A stretch of DNA of 64,000 nucleotides, from the NCBI GenBank assembly GCA_947486785.1, contig CANKUU010000002.1:62001-126000 (forward strand), given 5' to 3'. Below the pieces are notes generated by a model that saw only the letters and a program-made list of their open reading frames with translations, did not search any database and was not told the origin of the DNA. The translations under genes were made by a program, and so were the position numbers. The stretch comes from an uncultured Flavobacteriaceae bacterium (lineage in GTDB: Bacteria; Bacteroidota; Bacteroidia; Flavobacteriales; Flavobacteriaceae). Below are positions 27,425 through 35,950 of this stretch, piece by piece (the stretch's first letter is position 1; each line of letters begins with the position of its first letter).

Positions 27425-28208
27425 GAGGAAATTATAATTAGAAATGATTCGATAACTAATCTTAAAAAGTGTAAAACATTGTCACAAAAGTTTAAATAAA
27501 GGTGTTTTACATTAAGTGTAACAAATACAAAAATACCTCCCTTATTTACACTTTCAATTGACACAAAAGACTTCATTTTAGCTAGAAGCCCCCAAATCTT
27601 AACAAAACTTAAAAGCGCGCGGATCTTGTTTCGATTTTATAGCATTCTGGCAGATAAGCGTAAATAAGAATCGAACGTTTCTGGACTGTTTATTTTTTGA
27701 GATTTCTCTGATTACGATTTTCTGAGCTGCTGGAAGCCCGTTGACCAGTCTGCAAAAATTCGTTACCTCGTCATCATCAAAACCAAAAAAGTCAGTATCG
27801 ATTATGGACAGGGAAAAATGCAGGAACGAGAAGCCCTAAACATTGGTTTTGAATAGTTCTTTAGATTTAAACCAGGTAATCCCTATTCATATAGCTAGAG
27901 CGAACAATAACGGATCAAATAGATAGCTAACTACGATTTGAACTAAAGAATAAGTAGCTCGAGAAATGACGTAGTAAATCGTTAAAGGTACTATGCCAAA
28001 AAGAAAGATAATAACAAAAGAAAGTCGGTTCGTAGATCGGGTGCCATTTTTCAACCATTACAGCCTAAACTCTTTCATACTTTAGCAGCGCCAAACGCCT
28101 ACTATTGCTGCTAATCGTTCCATTTTATCAAGATAGCGATAAATGAAATTAAAAGAAAAAAATAGGATTGATTAAATGTTGTCTCTATGTCGTCCCCACT
28201 AAAAAAAA
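27425..28208. other. About 0.8 kb of decayed sequence at the tRNA-proximal end of the island
   Basis: No intact gene is convincing. One stretch (27701-27856, plus) reads as protein without a start. The 22-bp direct repeat shared with 15761-15782 is at 28177-28198. This is where an integrase gene would be expected in a tRNA-borne element, but I find no recombinase motif. Confidence 0.5.
27701..27856 (+). pseudogene. Orphan 3' coding fragment, unrecognised
   Basis: 51 open codons between two stops with protein-like composition (DYDFLSCWKPVDQSAKI, then KTKKVSIDYGQGKMQERE), ending at TAG 27854-27856. No start codon precedes it in frame; the sequence before it looks frameshifted. I do not recognise the family. 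Confidence 0.3.
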
Positions 28209-28232
28209 AGCCACTCAATTTCTTGAATGGCT
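28209..28232 (-). terminator. Terminator of tRNA-Asn
   Basis: Hairpin with arms AGCCACTCAA and TTGAATGGCT (one mismatch) and a TTTC loop. The A-run at 28201-28209 becomes a U-run on the minus strand. It lies 13 bp beyond the tRNA 3' end. It differs from the hairpin at 15564-15593, so the element replaced the original downstream sequence. Confidence 0.7.
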
Positions 28233-28245
28233 TGTCTCTGTTAAG

Positions 28246-28319
28246 CTCCCCCTCTTGGGCTCGAACCAAGGACCCTCTGATTAACAGTCAGATGCTCTAA
28301 CCAACTGAGCTAAGGAGGA
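28246..28319 (-). tRNA. tRNA-Asn (GUU)
   Basis: 74 nt cloverleaf on the minus strand: acceptor TCCTCCT pairs with AGGGGGA, followed by discriminator G and no encoded CCA. The D-arm is AGCTCAGTTGGTTAGAGC, the anticodon loop CTGTTAA carries GTT (28283-28285), and the T-arm has GGTTCGAGCCC. It is intact and preceded by a consensus promoter. Its 3' half is duplicated at 15603-15646 and in part at 13681-13704, marking it as an integration site. Confidence 0.97.
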
Positions 28320-28349
28320 AAAACTCACTTTCTATACTGAAAGCGGGTG

Positions 28350-28380
28350 CAAATATAATTGTTTTTTAAAATATCACAAA
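28350..28380 (-). promoter_or_regulatory. Consensus Bacteroidota promoter for tRNA-Asn
   Basis: On the minus strand, TTTG (28377-28380) is followed after exactly 19 bp by TATATTTG (28350-28357), matching TTTG-N19-TAnnTTTG. The mature tRNA starts 31 bp downstream of the -7 box. Confidence 0.75.
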
Positions 28381-28421
28381 TAAATAAAGGGTGATTTACA
28401 ACAATTTTTATCATATTTTTT

Positions 28422-29744
28422 TTAGTTGATAAATTTCTTCAAGATATTCCAGATATCATTACCAAAGACTACAGCCATTAAGCCCATAACGATTACAAAG
28501 CCCACAATTTGCCCTCGTTCTAAAACTTTCTCACTAGGTGGTCTACCAGATATTATTTCGTACAACAAAAACATCACATGCCCACCATCAAGTGCAGGAA
28601 TAGGTAATAAGTTTACAAATGCTAACCAAATAGAAAAATAAGCAAGAAAACCCCAAAAGAAATCCCAGTCCCATGCGGTTGGCATCATTTCAACAATACC
28701 TATTGGCCCTTTTACTTGTTTATAGCCTTCGGTAGTTCGGTTAAAAATAATTTTAAACTGTCGCACTTGATCGGTAAGCACTTTTATCGTTTTGCTAAAA
28801 CCGGCAGGTATGGCGGCAAATAAACCATACCTATCTGTTACTCTTAAATCGGCAACGCTTGGGTATATACCCGCTTTCTTTTCATCTGATAGTTTAAGAT
28901 TAATGCGCTTTATACTGCCATTTCGCTCTACTTCTAAGTTAATAGTTTCATGAGGATCAAAACCCTGCATAATCGCAATAAAATCGCTGTAATAGGTAAC
29001 TTCTTTACCATTTACCGATTTAATTAAATCACCCGATTGAATACCCGCCTTTTCTGCCCCCGAATTTGGCTGCGTTTTTTCAACAATTGGACGCATACGA
29101 TACGACAAGAAATTGGCACCTTTATTGGCTAAAAAATCTTTCTTGCCTTCGTCTGCAATTTTAATGGTTACTTTTCTACCATCTCTATCAACCGTAATTT
29201 CATCTCCGAAAAGTATGTCTTTTGCAGCATCAGAAAATTTTACCGACTTTTCGCCGTCAATTGCTAAAATTTTATCTCCTGTTTGTAAACCCAGTTTTTG
29301 ACCCACTGAATCTACCAAAATACCATATTTTAAGCTATCTGCAGGTATATAGGTGTCGCCGTTACTAAAAAGAAGTGCTGCATAAATAAGCCAGGCCAGT
29401 AAGAAATTTACCGTTACACCACCCATCATAATAATTAAACGTTGCCAGGCAGGTTTGCTTCTAAATTCCCAAGGTTCGGGGTCTTTACTCATTTGCTCGG
29501 TATCCATACTCTCGTCAATCATACCAGAAATTTTGACGTACCCTCCTAAAGGCAACCAACCTATGCCCCACTCTGTTTCGCCTATCTGCTTTTTAAAAAG
29601 TGAAAACTTCCAATCAAAAAAGAGGTAGAATTTCTCTACTCTGGTTTTAAACCATTTTGCAGGCAGATAATGACCAAATTCATGTAAAATAACAAGAATG
29701 GAAATTATGAGAACAAAAGTTAATATTTGAATAATTAATTCCAT
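28422..29744 (-). CDS. rseP: RIP zinc metalloprotease RseP (site-2 protease)
   Basis: 440 residues. The intramembrane zinc site HEFGH is at 21-25 and the distal LPIPALDGGH motif is in the C-terminal membrane part (LDGG coordinates the zinc with Asp). A PDZ-containing periplasmic region in the middle has PNSGAEKAGIQSGDLI and an earlier partial repeat (GQKLGLQTGDKIL). Four membrane spans are expected. It cleaves membrane-bound anti-sigma or signal proteins after a site-1 cut. The minus-strand TACTTTTG at 29770-29777 is a possible -7 box upstream of the start. Confidence 0.95.
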   Translation of the reverse strand: MELIIQILTFVLIISILVILHEFGHYLPAKWFKTRVEKFYLFFDWKFSLFKKQIGETEWGIGWLPLGGYVKISGMIDESMDTEQMSKDPEPWEFRSKPAWQRLIIMMGGVTVNFLLAWLIYAALLFSNGDTYIPADSLKYGILVDSVGQKLGLQTGDKILAIDGEKSVKFSDAAKDILFGDEITVDRDGRKVTIKIADEGKKDFLANKGANFLSYRMRPIVEKTQPNSGAEKAGIQSGDLIKSVNGKEVTYYSDFIAIMQGFDPHETINLEVERNGSIKRINLKLSDEKKAGIYPSVADLRVTDRYGLFAAIPAGFSKTIKVLTDQVRQFKIIFNRTTEGYKQVKGPIGIVEMMPTAWDWDFFWGFLAYFSIWLAFVNLLPIPALDGGHVMFLLYEIISGRPPSEKVLERGQIVGFVIVMGLMAVVFGNDIWNILKKFIN

Positions 29745-29913
29745 AATCGAATGATATAATTAAAGCGGACAAAAGTACAGCTTTAGAAGGTCTTATAAAA
29801 AAAACTATTAAAAGCCGTCTAATTTTAACCCTTATTTAGGGTATTTTTAAGGTTTAGTTCTTTTTTAGAGGCTATTTTTTTGATATTTCCACCGCCATAA
29901 TACGTAAGTACTG

Positions 29914-29944
29914 TTTGAAAGCTCTTTTTACTGCAGTATCTTTG
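29914..29944 (+). promoter_or_regulatory. Consensus promoter for the SCO gene
   Basis: TTTG at 29914-29917, exactly 19 bp, then TATCTTTG at 29937-29944. The ATG is at 29955, only 10 bp beyond the -7 box, so the transcript should have a leader of only a few bases. Confidence 0.7.
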
Positions 29945-29954
29945 AAAAAAAAAT

Positions 29955-30629
29955 ATGCGGTCATTTTTTAATCAATTTAAACTCTTTGGCATAACGCTCT
30001 TATGCCTATCAGCTGTAATTATCTATTTGTTTTACAATGCCCTTACCCCCCAAAAAAGACTTCCTATTTATCAGCCCTCTATGGTGAACCAAGATTTGGT
30101 GAGCGAAGATATACGTTACGTAAAAAAATATCATACGATTGCAGACTTCGCTTTACTTAACCAAAACGGCGAGGTGGTTACTCAAGCAAATTATGAGGGT
30201 AAAATTTATATTGCCGACTTCTTTTTTACCACCTGCCCAAGTATTTGCCCCATTATGACCAAAAATATGCTTGCTATTCAAAACAAATTAAAGGGTGATG
30301 ATGTTCTTTTATTATCGCACTCGGTAACGCCAGAAATTGATTCGGTTGCCCAATTAAAAAAATATGCCGTGGCAAAAGGTGTAGATGATTCTCGATGGAA
30401 TTTAGTGACGGGTGATAAAAAACAGATTTATGAGCTGGCCAGAAAATCTTATTTGGCGGTAAAAACCGATGGCGATGGTGGCCCTTATGACATGATACAT
30501 ACCGAAAATTTTATTCTGGTAGATAAAAAAAGACGCATAAGGGGTTTTTATGATGGTACTAAAACCGCAGATATTGAAAAATTATTTAAAGATATAGAGA
30601 TCTTAAGACAATTAGAGAAGCAGACCTAA
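29955..30629 (+). CDS. SCO1/SenC family protein
   Basis: 224 residues. An N-terminal membrane anchor lies at about 10-29. The thioredoxin-like domain carries CPSICP with Cys94 and Cys98, and the copper-ligand His182 in MIHTENFILVD. SCO proteins deliver copper to, or reduce the thiols of, the CuA site of cytochrome c oxidase. A single gene, divergent from rseP, with a perfect consensus promoter immediately upstream. No oxidase gene is in the window. Confidence 0.92.
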   Translation: MRSFFNQFKLFGITLLCLSAVIIYLFYNALTPQKRLPIYQPSMVNQDLVSEDIRYVKKYHTIADFALLNQNGEVVTQANYEGKIYIADFFFTTCPSICPIMTKNMLAIQNKLKGDDVLLLSHSVTPEIDSVAQLKKYAVAKGVDDSRWNLVTGDKKQIYELARKSYLAVKTDGDGGPYDMIHTENFILVDKKRRIRGFYDGTKTADIEKLFKDIEILRQLEKQT

Positions 30630-30856
30630 GCGTACTACTTAAAATCGACTTGGGCTTAAACCTAACTAAATTATCAAAGCACTACATTTCTATTTTGTAT
30701 TTTAAAACACTACAAAGAAGCTTAGCATCGGGTAGTTATTCTAAATTAACAAATAGCTCATGTGTTTATTTAAATCATCATCTCGCTTGCCGTATACCCT
30801 ATTTTTTTTGTTGAATAAAATATAAAATAATAGCTTAAAAATTCAGCTTTTTCTGT

Positions 30857-30864
30857 TACTTTTG
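30857..30864 (+). promoter_or_regulatory. Possible -7 box for the feo operon
   Basis: TACTTTTG fits TAnnTTTG and lies 31 bp before the feoA start. No good TTTG occurs 19 bp upstream, so the promoter may need an activator. Confidence 0.35.
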
Positions 30865-30895
30865 TGCTCTTACTTATAATCAATCTAAATAAAAA

Positions 30896-31141
30896 TTGAA
30901 TATAACCGTAGCAGATTTACAACGTGGGCAAAAAGGTATCATCGTCGAATTTTCGAGTACAATGTTACCTATTAAGCTGTTAGAGTTAGGTTGCCTGCCT
31001 GGCAATATCGTAGAACTAGTGCAAGTAGCCCCTTTAAACGACCCCATATACATTAATGTAAACGGCTCTCATATTGCGATACGTAGAGAAATGGCGCTTA
31101 AAATTGACTTAAACCTCATACTAGATACTGATATCGAATGA
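30896..31141 (+). CDS. feoA: FeoA domain protein
   Basis: 81 residues beginning at TTG 30896-30898; no earlier in-frame ATG fits and the first residues align with the start of FeoA. The SH3-like fold motifs are GQKGIIVEF, LLELGCLPGNIVELVQ and the last strand HIAIRREMALKI. FeoA supports the FeoB ferrous iron transporter. Its stop overlaps the feoB start by 4 bp (ATGA), so they are translationally coupled. Confidence 0.9.
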   Translation: MNITVADLQRGQKGIIVEFSSTMLPIKLLELGCLPGNIVELVQVAPLNDPIYINVNGSHIAIRREMALKIDLNLILDTDIE

Positions 31142-33375
31142 GCAAGCAAATTAATGTAGCCCTTATAGGAAACCCAAATACGGGTAAAACATCAGTTTTT
31201 AATGCCCTAACCGGTCTAAATCAAAAAGTAGGTAACTACCCTGGTATTACTGTTGAAAAAAAACAAGGCATTTGTAAACTACCTCGTGGGGTTAAAGCTC
31301 ATATTTTAGATTTACCGGGCACCTATAGTTTAAATACAACTTCTTTAGATGAGAGTGTTGCCGTTGAATTATTATTAAATAAGAACGACAAAAACCACCC
31401 CGATGTAGCTTTAGTAATTACTGATGTAGAAAATTTAAAGCGCAATTTACTTTTATTTACCCAAATAAAAGATCTGAGAATACCGACCATTTTAGTTATA
31501 AATATGGCCGACAGAATGTCTAAAACCGGTATTTCACTTGATATTAATGCTTTAGAAGCTAAATTAGACACTAAAATTGCCCTTGTTAGCACCAGAAAAA
31601 ATACGGGTATTGCGCACTTAAAAGAGCTAATTACCGATTATAAAAATCTTTCAGAAAAGCCCAATATAGCTATTTCGGTTATTGACCCTAATTATTTTGA
31701 AGAGTTACGCAATACCTTTCCTAACCAAGACTTATATAAATTATGGCTAGTGATCACACAAGATGTGAACTTTATGCCTATTGAAAAGTCGACTATTAAA
31801 GACCCCTCTTCTTTTTCTACAAAATCAGAATCAGAGCTGAAGCGCTTACAACAAAAAGAAACTATTTTAAGATATAAGTTTATTAATAGTATTTTAAAGG
31901 AAACCTATAAAAAAGATAGAAATGCCGCTACAGGTTTAAGGGCGAATATAGACAAAGTGCTTACGCACAAAGTTTTTGGATATATAATTTTCTTTGTCAT
32001 ATTACTTACTATTTTTCAGGCGATTTACGAGTGGAGCAAAATACCACAAGACTATATTGACCAGTTTTTTGCTTTTTCGGGTAATTGGATAAAGCAGTCT
32101 TTACCCGCTGGCGCTTTTACTGATTTAATTGCTGAAGGTATTTTACCCGGTATTAGCGGTATCATTATTTTTATTCCGCAAATTGCTTTTCTATTTTTTT
32201 TTATAGCCCTACTCGAAGAAACTGGCTATATGAGCCGTGTTGTTTTCTTAATGGATAGGCTTATGCGTCCTTTTGGACTAAGTGGTAAAAGTATTGTGCC
32301 TCTCATTTCAGGTACCGCCTGTGCTATACCCGCAGTTATGGCTACCCGTACAATCGAAAATTGGAAAGAACGACTGATTACCATTCTTGTAACTCCGTTC
32401 ACCACCTGCTCAGCAAGACTGCCCGTTTATTTAATTATTATTTCGCTAATCATACCTAACGGAACTTTTATTGGTTTAAGCTACCAAGCCCTAACCTTAA
32501 TGTTTTTGTATTTAATTGGCTTTGGCATGTCGATATTTTCTGCAATGATTCTAAATCGAATTCTTAAAATAAAAAGTAAGTCTTTCTTTGTTGTAGAAAT
32601 GCCCAGTTACAAGCTTCCCCTTATTAAAAATGTCTCGTACACCGTATGGGAAAAAACCAAAAGTTTTGTTTTTGGCGCCGGAAAAATAATCTTAGCTATT
32701 TCTATTATTCTTTGGTTCTTAGGATCAAACGGTATTTCAAATAATTTTAAAAATGCCGAAGAAATTGTTTCAAATAGAATTGCAAAAAATGGATTGTCAA
32801 ACTTTAATAAAGCTACTATTAAAGCAGATATAAGGGCCTATAAAATGGCTTTAAAAGATAGCGTTCTAAAAAAAGTATATGCGATTAACACCAACGATAT
32901 AAAAGACTCGCTTCATCAAAAAAAGCAAGCGCTATTTGTTACTGCTAGTAATCAAGAAATTGCCAGCTTTAAATTAGAAAATTCGTTTATAGGATACGCT
33001 GGTAAAGCTATTGAACCTATTGTACAGCCATTAGGTTATGATTGGAAAATTGGTATTGCTGTGCTTACCTCTTTTGCCGCTCGTGAGGTTTTTGTAGGTA
33101 CGTTAGCCACCATCTATAGTGTAGGAAACGATGAAGAAGACACCATCGCAAATAGAATGGCAGCAGAAGTAAACCATAAAACCAACAAGCCCCTATTTAA
33201 TTTGGCTTCGGGTATTTCACTATTACTTTTTTATGCTTTTGCAATGCAATGTATGAGCACCCTTGCAGTAGTTAAACGTGAAACCAATTCTTGGAAATGG
33301 CCCATTGCTCAATTGGCATTTATGAGTGTTTTTGCTTATATTGTAGCCTTAATAGCCTATCAAACCCTTAAATAA
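31138..33375 (+). CDS. feoB: Ferrous iron transporter FeoB
   Basis: 745 residues. The N-terminal G domain has GNPNTGKTS (G1), DLPGTYSL (G3) and NMAD (G4). The membrane part has two Gate domains with SGTACAIPAVMATRTI and TTCSARLPVYLI in the first and FAAREVFVGTL in the second. It moves Fe2+ across the inner membrane. It is preceded by feoA (4-bp overlap) and followed 2 bp later by a small Cys-rich membrane protein gene, a typical Bacteroidota Feo operon. Confidence 0.96.
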   Translation: MSKQINVALIGNPNTGKTSVFNALTGLNQKVGNYPGITVEKKQGICKLPRGVKAHILDLPGTYSLNTTSLDESVAVELLLNKNDKNHPDVALVITDVENLKRNLLLFTQIKDLRIPTILVINMADRMSKTGISLDINALEAKLDTKIALVSTRKNTGIAHLKELITDYKNLSEKPNIAISVIDPNYFEELRNTFPNQDLYKLWLVITQDVNFMPIEKSTIKDPSSFSTKSESELKRLQQKETILRYKFINSILKETYKKDRNAATGLRANIDKVLTHKVFGYIIFFVILLTIFQAIYEWSKIPQDYIDQFFAFSGNWIKQSLPAGAFTDLIAEGILPGISGIIIFIPQIAFLFFFIALLEETGYMSRVVFLMDRLMRPFGLSGKSIVPLISGTACAIPAVMATRTIENWKERLITILVTPFTTCSARLPVYLIIISLIIPNGTFIGLSYQALTLMFLYLIGFGMSIFSAMILNRILKIKSKSFFVVEMPSYKLPLIKNVSYTVWEKTKSFVFGAGKIILAISIILWFLGSNGISNNFKNAEEIVSNRIAKNGLSNFNKATIKADIRAYKMALKDSVLKKVYAINTNDIKDSLHQKKQALFVTASNQEIASFKLENSFIGYAGKAIEPIVQPLGYDWKIGIAVLTSFAAREVFVGTLATIYSVGNDEEDTIANRMAAEVNHKTNKPLFNLASGISLLLFYAFAMQCMSTLAVVKRETNSWKWPIAQLAFMSVFAYIVALIAYQTLK

Positions 33376-33377
33376 TT

Positions 33378-33527
33378 GTGGAAATTTTTCAAACGGTTTT
33401 AATGTATATTACCCTTGCCATAGCCGTTAGTTATATGGTAAAGAAATTTTTGTTGCCAAAAAGGCTTTTTACTTCTAAAAAAACAAAAACTAAAGCATGT
33501 GGGCAAAATGATTGTGGGTGTCATTAA
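33378..33527 (+). CDS. FeoB-associated Cys-rich membrane protein
   Basis: A 49-residue gene starting at GTG 33378-33380, 2 bp after the feoB stop. One N-terminal transmembrane span (about 4-20) is followed by a Lys-rich stretch and a C-terminal CGQNDCGCH motif. Small proteins with this layout after feoB are annotated as FeoB-associated Cys-rich membrane proteins and may bind Fe2+ or an Fe-S cluster, taking the place of FeoC. Too short for common ORF cut-offs. Confidence 0.82.
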   Translation: MEIFQTVLMYITLAIAVSYMVKKFLLPKRLFTSKKTKTKACGQNDCGCH

Positions 33528-33760
33528 TACGCCATATTCCTTTTTGTAATACCCTATTTTTTTTCTTGTAACAATTTGCAGCCTTAAACGTCTTTGAAAT
33601 AGAATAAGGAATACGAGGCGTATCAACTTTAAGTACTATTTGTTTTTAGCTGGCATTTCGTTAAATAAATAATAAATCGGTATTAATAAAATCAAAAAAG
33701 GGAGCTTATGTTTCAATGCTATTCCGTTTTTTGTTTAAATAATCTTTTTCACTTTTAAAT

Positions 33761-35287
33761 ATGTCAAAAACAACTACACTTTTTTTAACTCTACTAGTAC
33801 TGCATCTTTCAGGTTATTCACAATCATTAACCGCAGTTATTGTTGACTCTGCCACGCAAAAACCCATACCCTATGTTACCGTACAACTAAAAAACAAAGG
33901 TATTATCACCAATGAAGAGGGCCGCTTTACCTTTCAACTGAACAAGGCTATTACACCTACAGACTCGCTTTTTATTTCTTGTATTGGTTACGCATCCATT
34001 AAAAAACCTATTGAAAAATTTACAGAAAATACTATTTATTTAAGCGCAAAAGCCATAGAATTAAACCCAGTTATTGTTTCTAACAAGACGTTCTCTGCAG
34101 AAGAAATTATAGAGAAAACAGTAGCAAATATTAATGCAAACTATAATTTAGGACTAACCAAAAAACGCCTTTTTTACAGAGAAACTTACGGTAATAGAAC
34201 CTTAAAATCTGACTATACCATAAAAAAATCTACCATACCCGAATTTAATACCTCTTTCTTTGATGAACTCATTAGAAAAGCTCCTAAAAGCAATATAGGC
34301 TATATAGAAATACTCGCAGATTACTACGGAAGCTTAAAAGAGGATGAGCAAAAAATTGAGCTTATAAAAGCTTCTGAACTGTACGACAAAAGCTTAGAAT
34401 TTAAATTCGAAGATCTTGAAGATAAATTTAACAGTATTATTAAAAAACACGTAAAAAGAGATTCTTACTTTAAAGTTAAATCAGGATTATTTGGTAAAAA
34501 ATTAGACGGTAACCCCTTAGATTCAGAGGTTGACTCTACAGATGTGGCAGCTTTAAACCAAAGACTAGAGGAAGAAAAGAAAGATAAAGAAGAACGTAAA
34601 AAATATTTTTCTAAGGGCCGAAAAGAAGAACTTAACAAAATTTATACAAATATTCCAATTAACGAGGATAGTGACTATAACGTACTGCATAAACCAAACC
34701 GATATGAATTTAAAATAAATGAATTTACCTACCTAGGGGATGATGCCGTTTATGTAATTAGTTTTAAACCCAAACGCTCAGAAAAATTTAAAGGAAAATT
34801 ATATATTAATGCCGATGATTTTGCATTAATTCGAATGGATTTTGAAAATGTAAAACCCGTATCGAGTTTTAGTTTACTTGGCATTTCTGATAAACAGTAT
34901 TTAGAAAAAGGAAGGTATATTTTTACCAAAGGAGATGATGAAAAATATGCCTTAAGCTATAGCGATGTTTCAAACGCCTCTCGCTTTGGATTTAAAAGAC
35001 CTTTGAAAATTATAGAACTTAACAAGGTGGTAAAGGGCCGAAATAAACAAAACGAACTAGCCATAGACATAGATGCTGCTTTTGGCTATCACCAGCGCCA
35101 CGAAGTAGTCGTTTTTAACAAAAATAGTTTGTCTACAACGGCTTATGATGATCTTAAAGAAAATAATAATGTGCTGCCTACCTACATGCCAGCCTATAGT
35201 CCAGAATTTTGGAAGGGGTATGATATTATAGAACCCAATAAGGCTATTAAAGCCTTTACTTCTATTGATACGCCTACAACAGACTAA
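33761..35287 (+). CDS. Carboxypeptidase-regulatory-like domain protein, envelope
   Basis: 508 residues. A signal peptide ends at GYSQS near residue 20. A CarboxypepD_reg-like beta-sandwich at about 22-95 (VIVDSATQKPIPYVTVQLK, GIITNEEGRFTFQL) is followed by a long charged region with a KEEE/KKDKEERKK helix and a C-terminal beta-rich part. The type is common in Bacteroidota surface proteins linked to TonB-dependent systems, but this one has no plug or barrel. Function unknown. It stands alone, 234 bp after the feo operon. Confidence 0.65.
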   Translation: MSKTTTLFLTLLVLHLSGYSQSLTAVIVDSATQKPIPYVTVQLKNKGIITNEEGRFTFQLNKAITPTDSLFISCIGYASIKKPIEKFTENTIYLSAKAIELNPVIVSNKTFSAEEIIEKTVANINANYNLGLTKKRLFYRETYGNRTLKSDYTIKKSTIPEFNTSFFDELIRKAPKSNIGYIEILADYYGSLKEDEQKIELIKASELYDKSLEFKFEDLEDKFNSIIKKHVKRDSYFKVKSGLFGKKLDGNPLDSEVDSTDVAALNQRLEEEKKDKEERKKYFSKGRKEELNKIYTNIPINEDSDYNVLHKPNRYEFKINEFTYLGDDAVYVISFKPKRSEKFKGKLYINADDFALIRMDFENVKPVSSFSLLGISDKQYLEKGRYIFTKGDDEKYALSYSDVSNASRFGFKRPLKIIELNKVVKGRNKQNELAIDIDAAFGYHQRHEVVVFNKNSLSTTAYDDLKENNNVLPTYMPAYSPEFWKGYDIIEPNKAIKAFTSIDTPTTD

Positions 35288-35427
35288 TACCGTAGCTATT
35301 GCCGTTACTTTATTTGAAAAATACTATCGCATTAATTTAAATTGATGCGATTTTTTTATGCCCTAGTGTAACCTTTTGTACATTACTGACTATATAGACA
35401 TAAAGACCCACTAAAAAACATTCTCTT

Positions 35428-35949
35428 TTGCAAAAAGTAACAGACGAGAAATTAATGCAACAAGCTAAAAACGGAAATTTAGACGTACTTAAAATTCTGT
35501 TTGAAAGACACCATTTGCATGTATTTAATTTTTTACTAAAAATGTGCGGCGATCGCATGTTAAGTGAAGATATAACGCAAGATGTATTTTATAAGGTAAT
35601 GAAATATCGCGACACCTATAATAACGGCAAATTTGTTTCTTGGTTATTTACCATAGCCAGAAATTGCCTAAACACACATTTTAGAAGAGGGCCTAAAGAA
35701 CATGAGCCTATAGAAACGGTAGCTCAAAAACAACTAGTAAACGATGAACAACAAACCGACTATTCTGATTTGCACCTAGCCTTACAACAACTAAGTGCCT
35801 CTGATAGAGAGCTTATTATTTTAAACCGGTTTCAAGAAATAAAATATAACGAATTAGCAGAAATTGTTGGTAGTACCCCAGGTGCTGTTAAAACCAAAAT
35901 TAGTAGAGCGCTTCAAAAACTAAAAACCATTTATTTTAAAAACGTATAA
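35428..35949 (+). CDS. ECF RNA polymerase sigma factor
   Basis: 173 residues if started at TTG 35428-35430; an internal ATG at residue 10 is the alternative. Region 2 is visible in LFERHHLHVFNFLLKM to DITQDVFYKVMKYRDTY, and region 4 in LSASDRELIILNRFQEIKYNELAEI with the recognition helix VGSTPGAVKTKISRALQKL. It ends 1 bp before the anti-sigma gene. The gene order sigma, zinc-binding anti-sigma, two DUF4097 proteins suggests an envelope stress regulon that includes its own operon. Confidence 0.92.
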   Translation: MQKVTDEKLMQQAKNGNLDVLKILFERHHLHVFNFLLKMCGDRMLSEDITQDVFYKVMKYRDTYNNGKFVSWLFTIARNCLNTHFRRGPKEHEPIETVAQKQLVNDEQQTDYSDLHLALQQLSASDRELIILNRFQEIKYNELAEIVGSTPGAVKTKISRALQKLKTIYFKNV

Positions 35950-35950
35950 G

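Noticed and set aside
27376-27576. 66-codon minus-strand frame after ppsA
   Set aside because: It overlaps the ppsA terminator hairpin, has no recognisable motif and lies in decayed sequence; judged chance.
33399-33626. 75-codon minus-strand frame downstream of feoB
   Set aside because: It is antisense to the FeoB-associated Cys-rich gene, which has better support (position, span, CGxxDCGCH tail).
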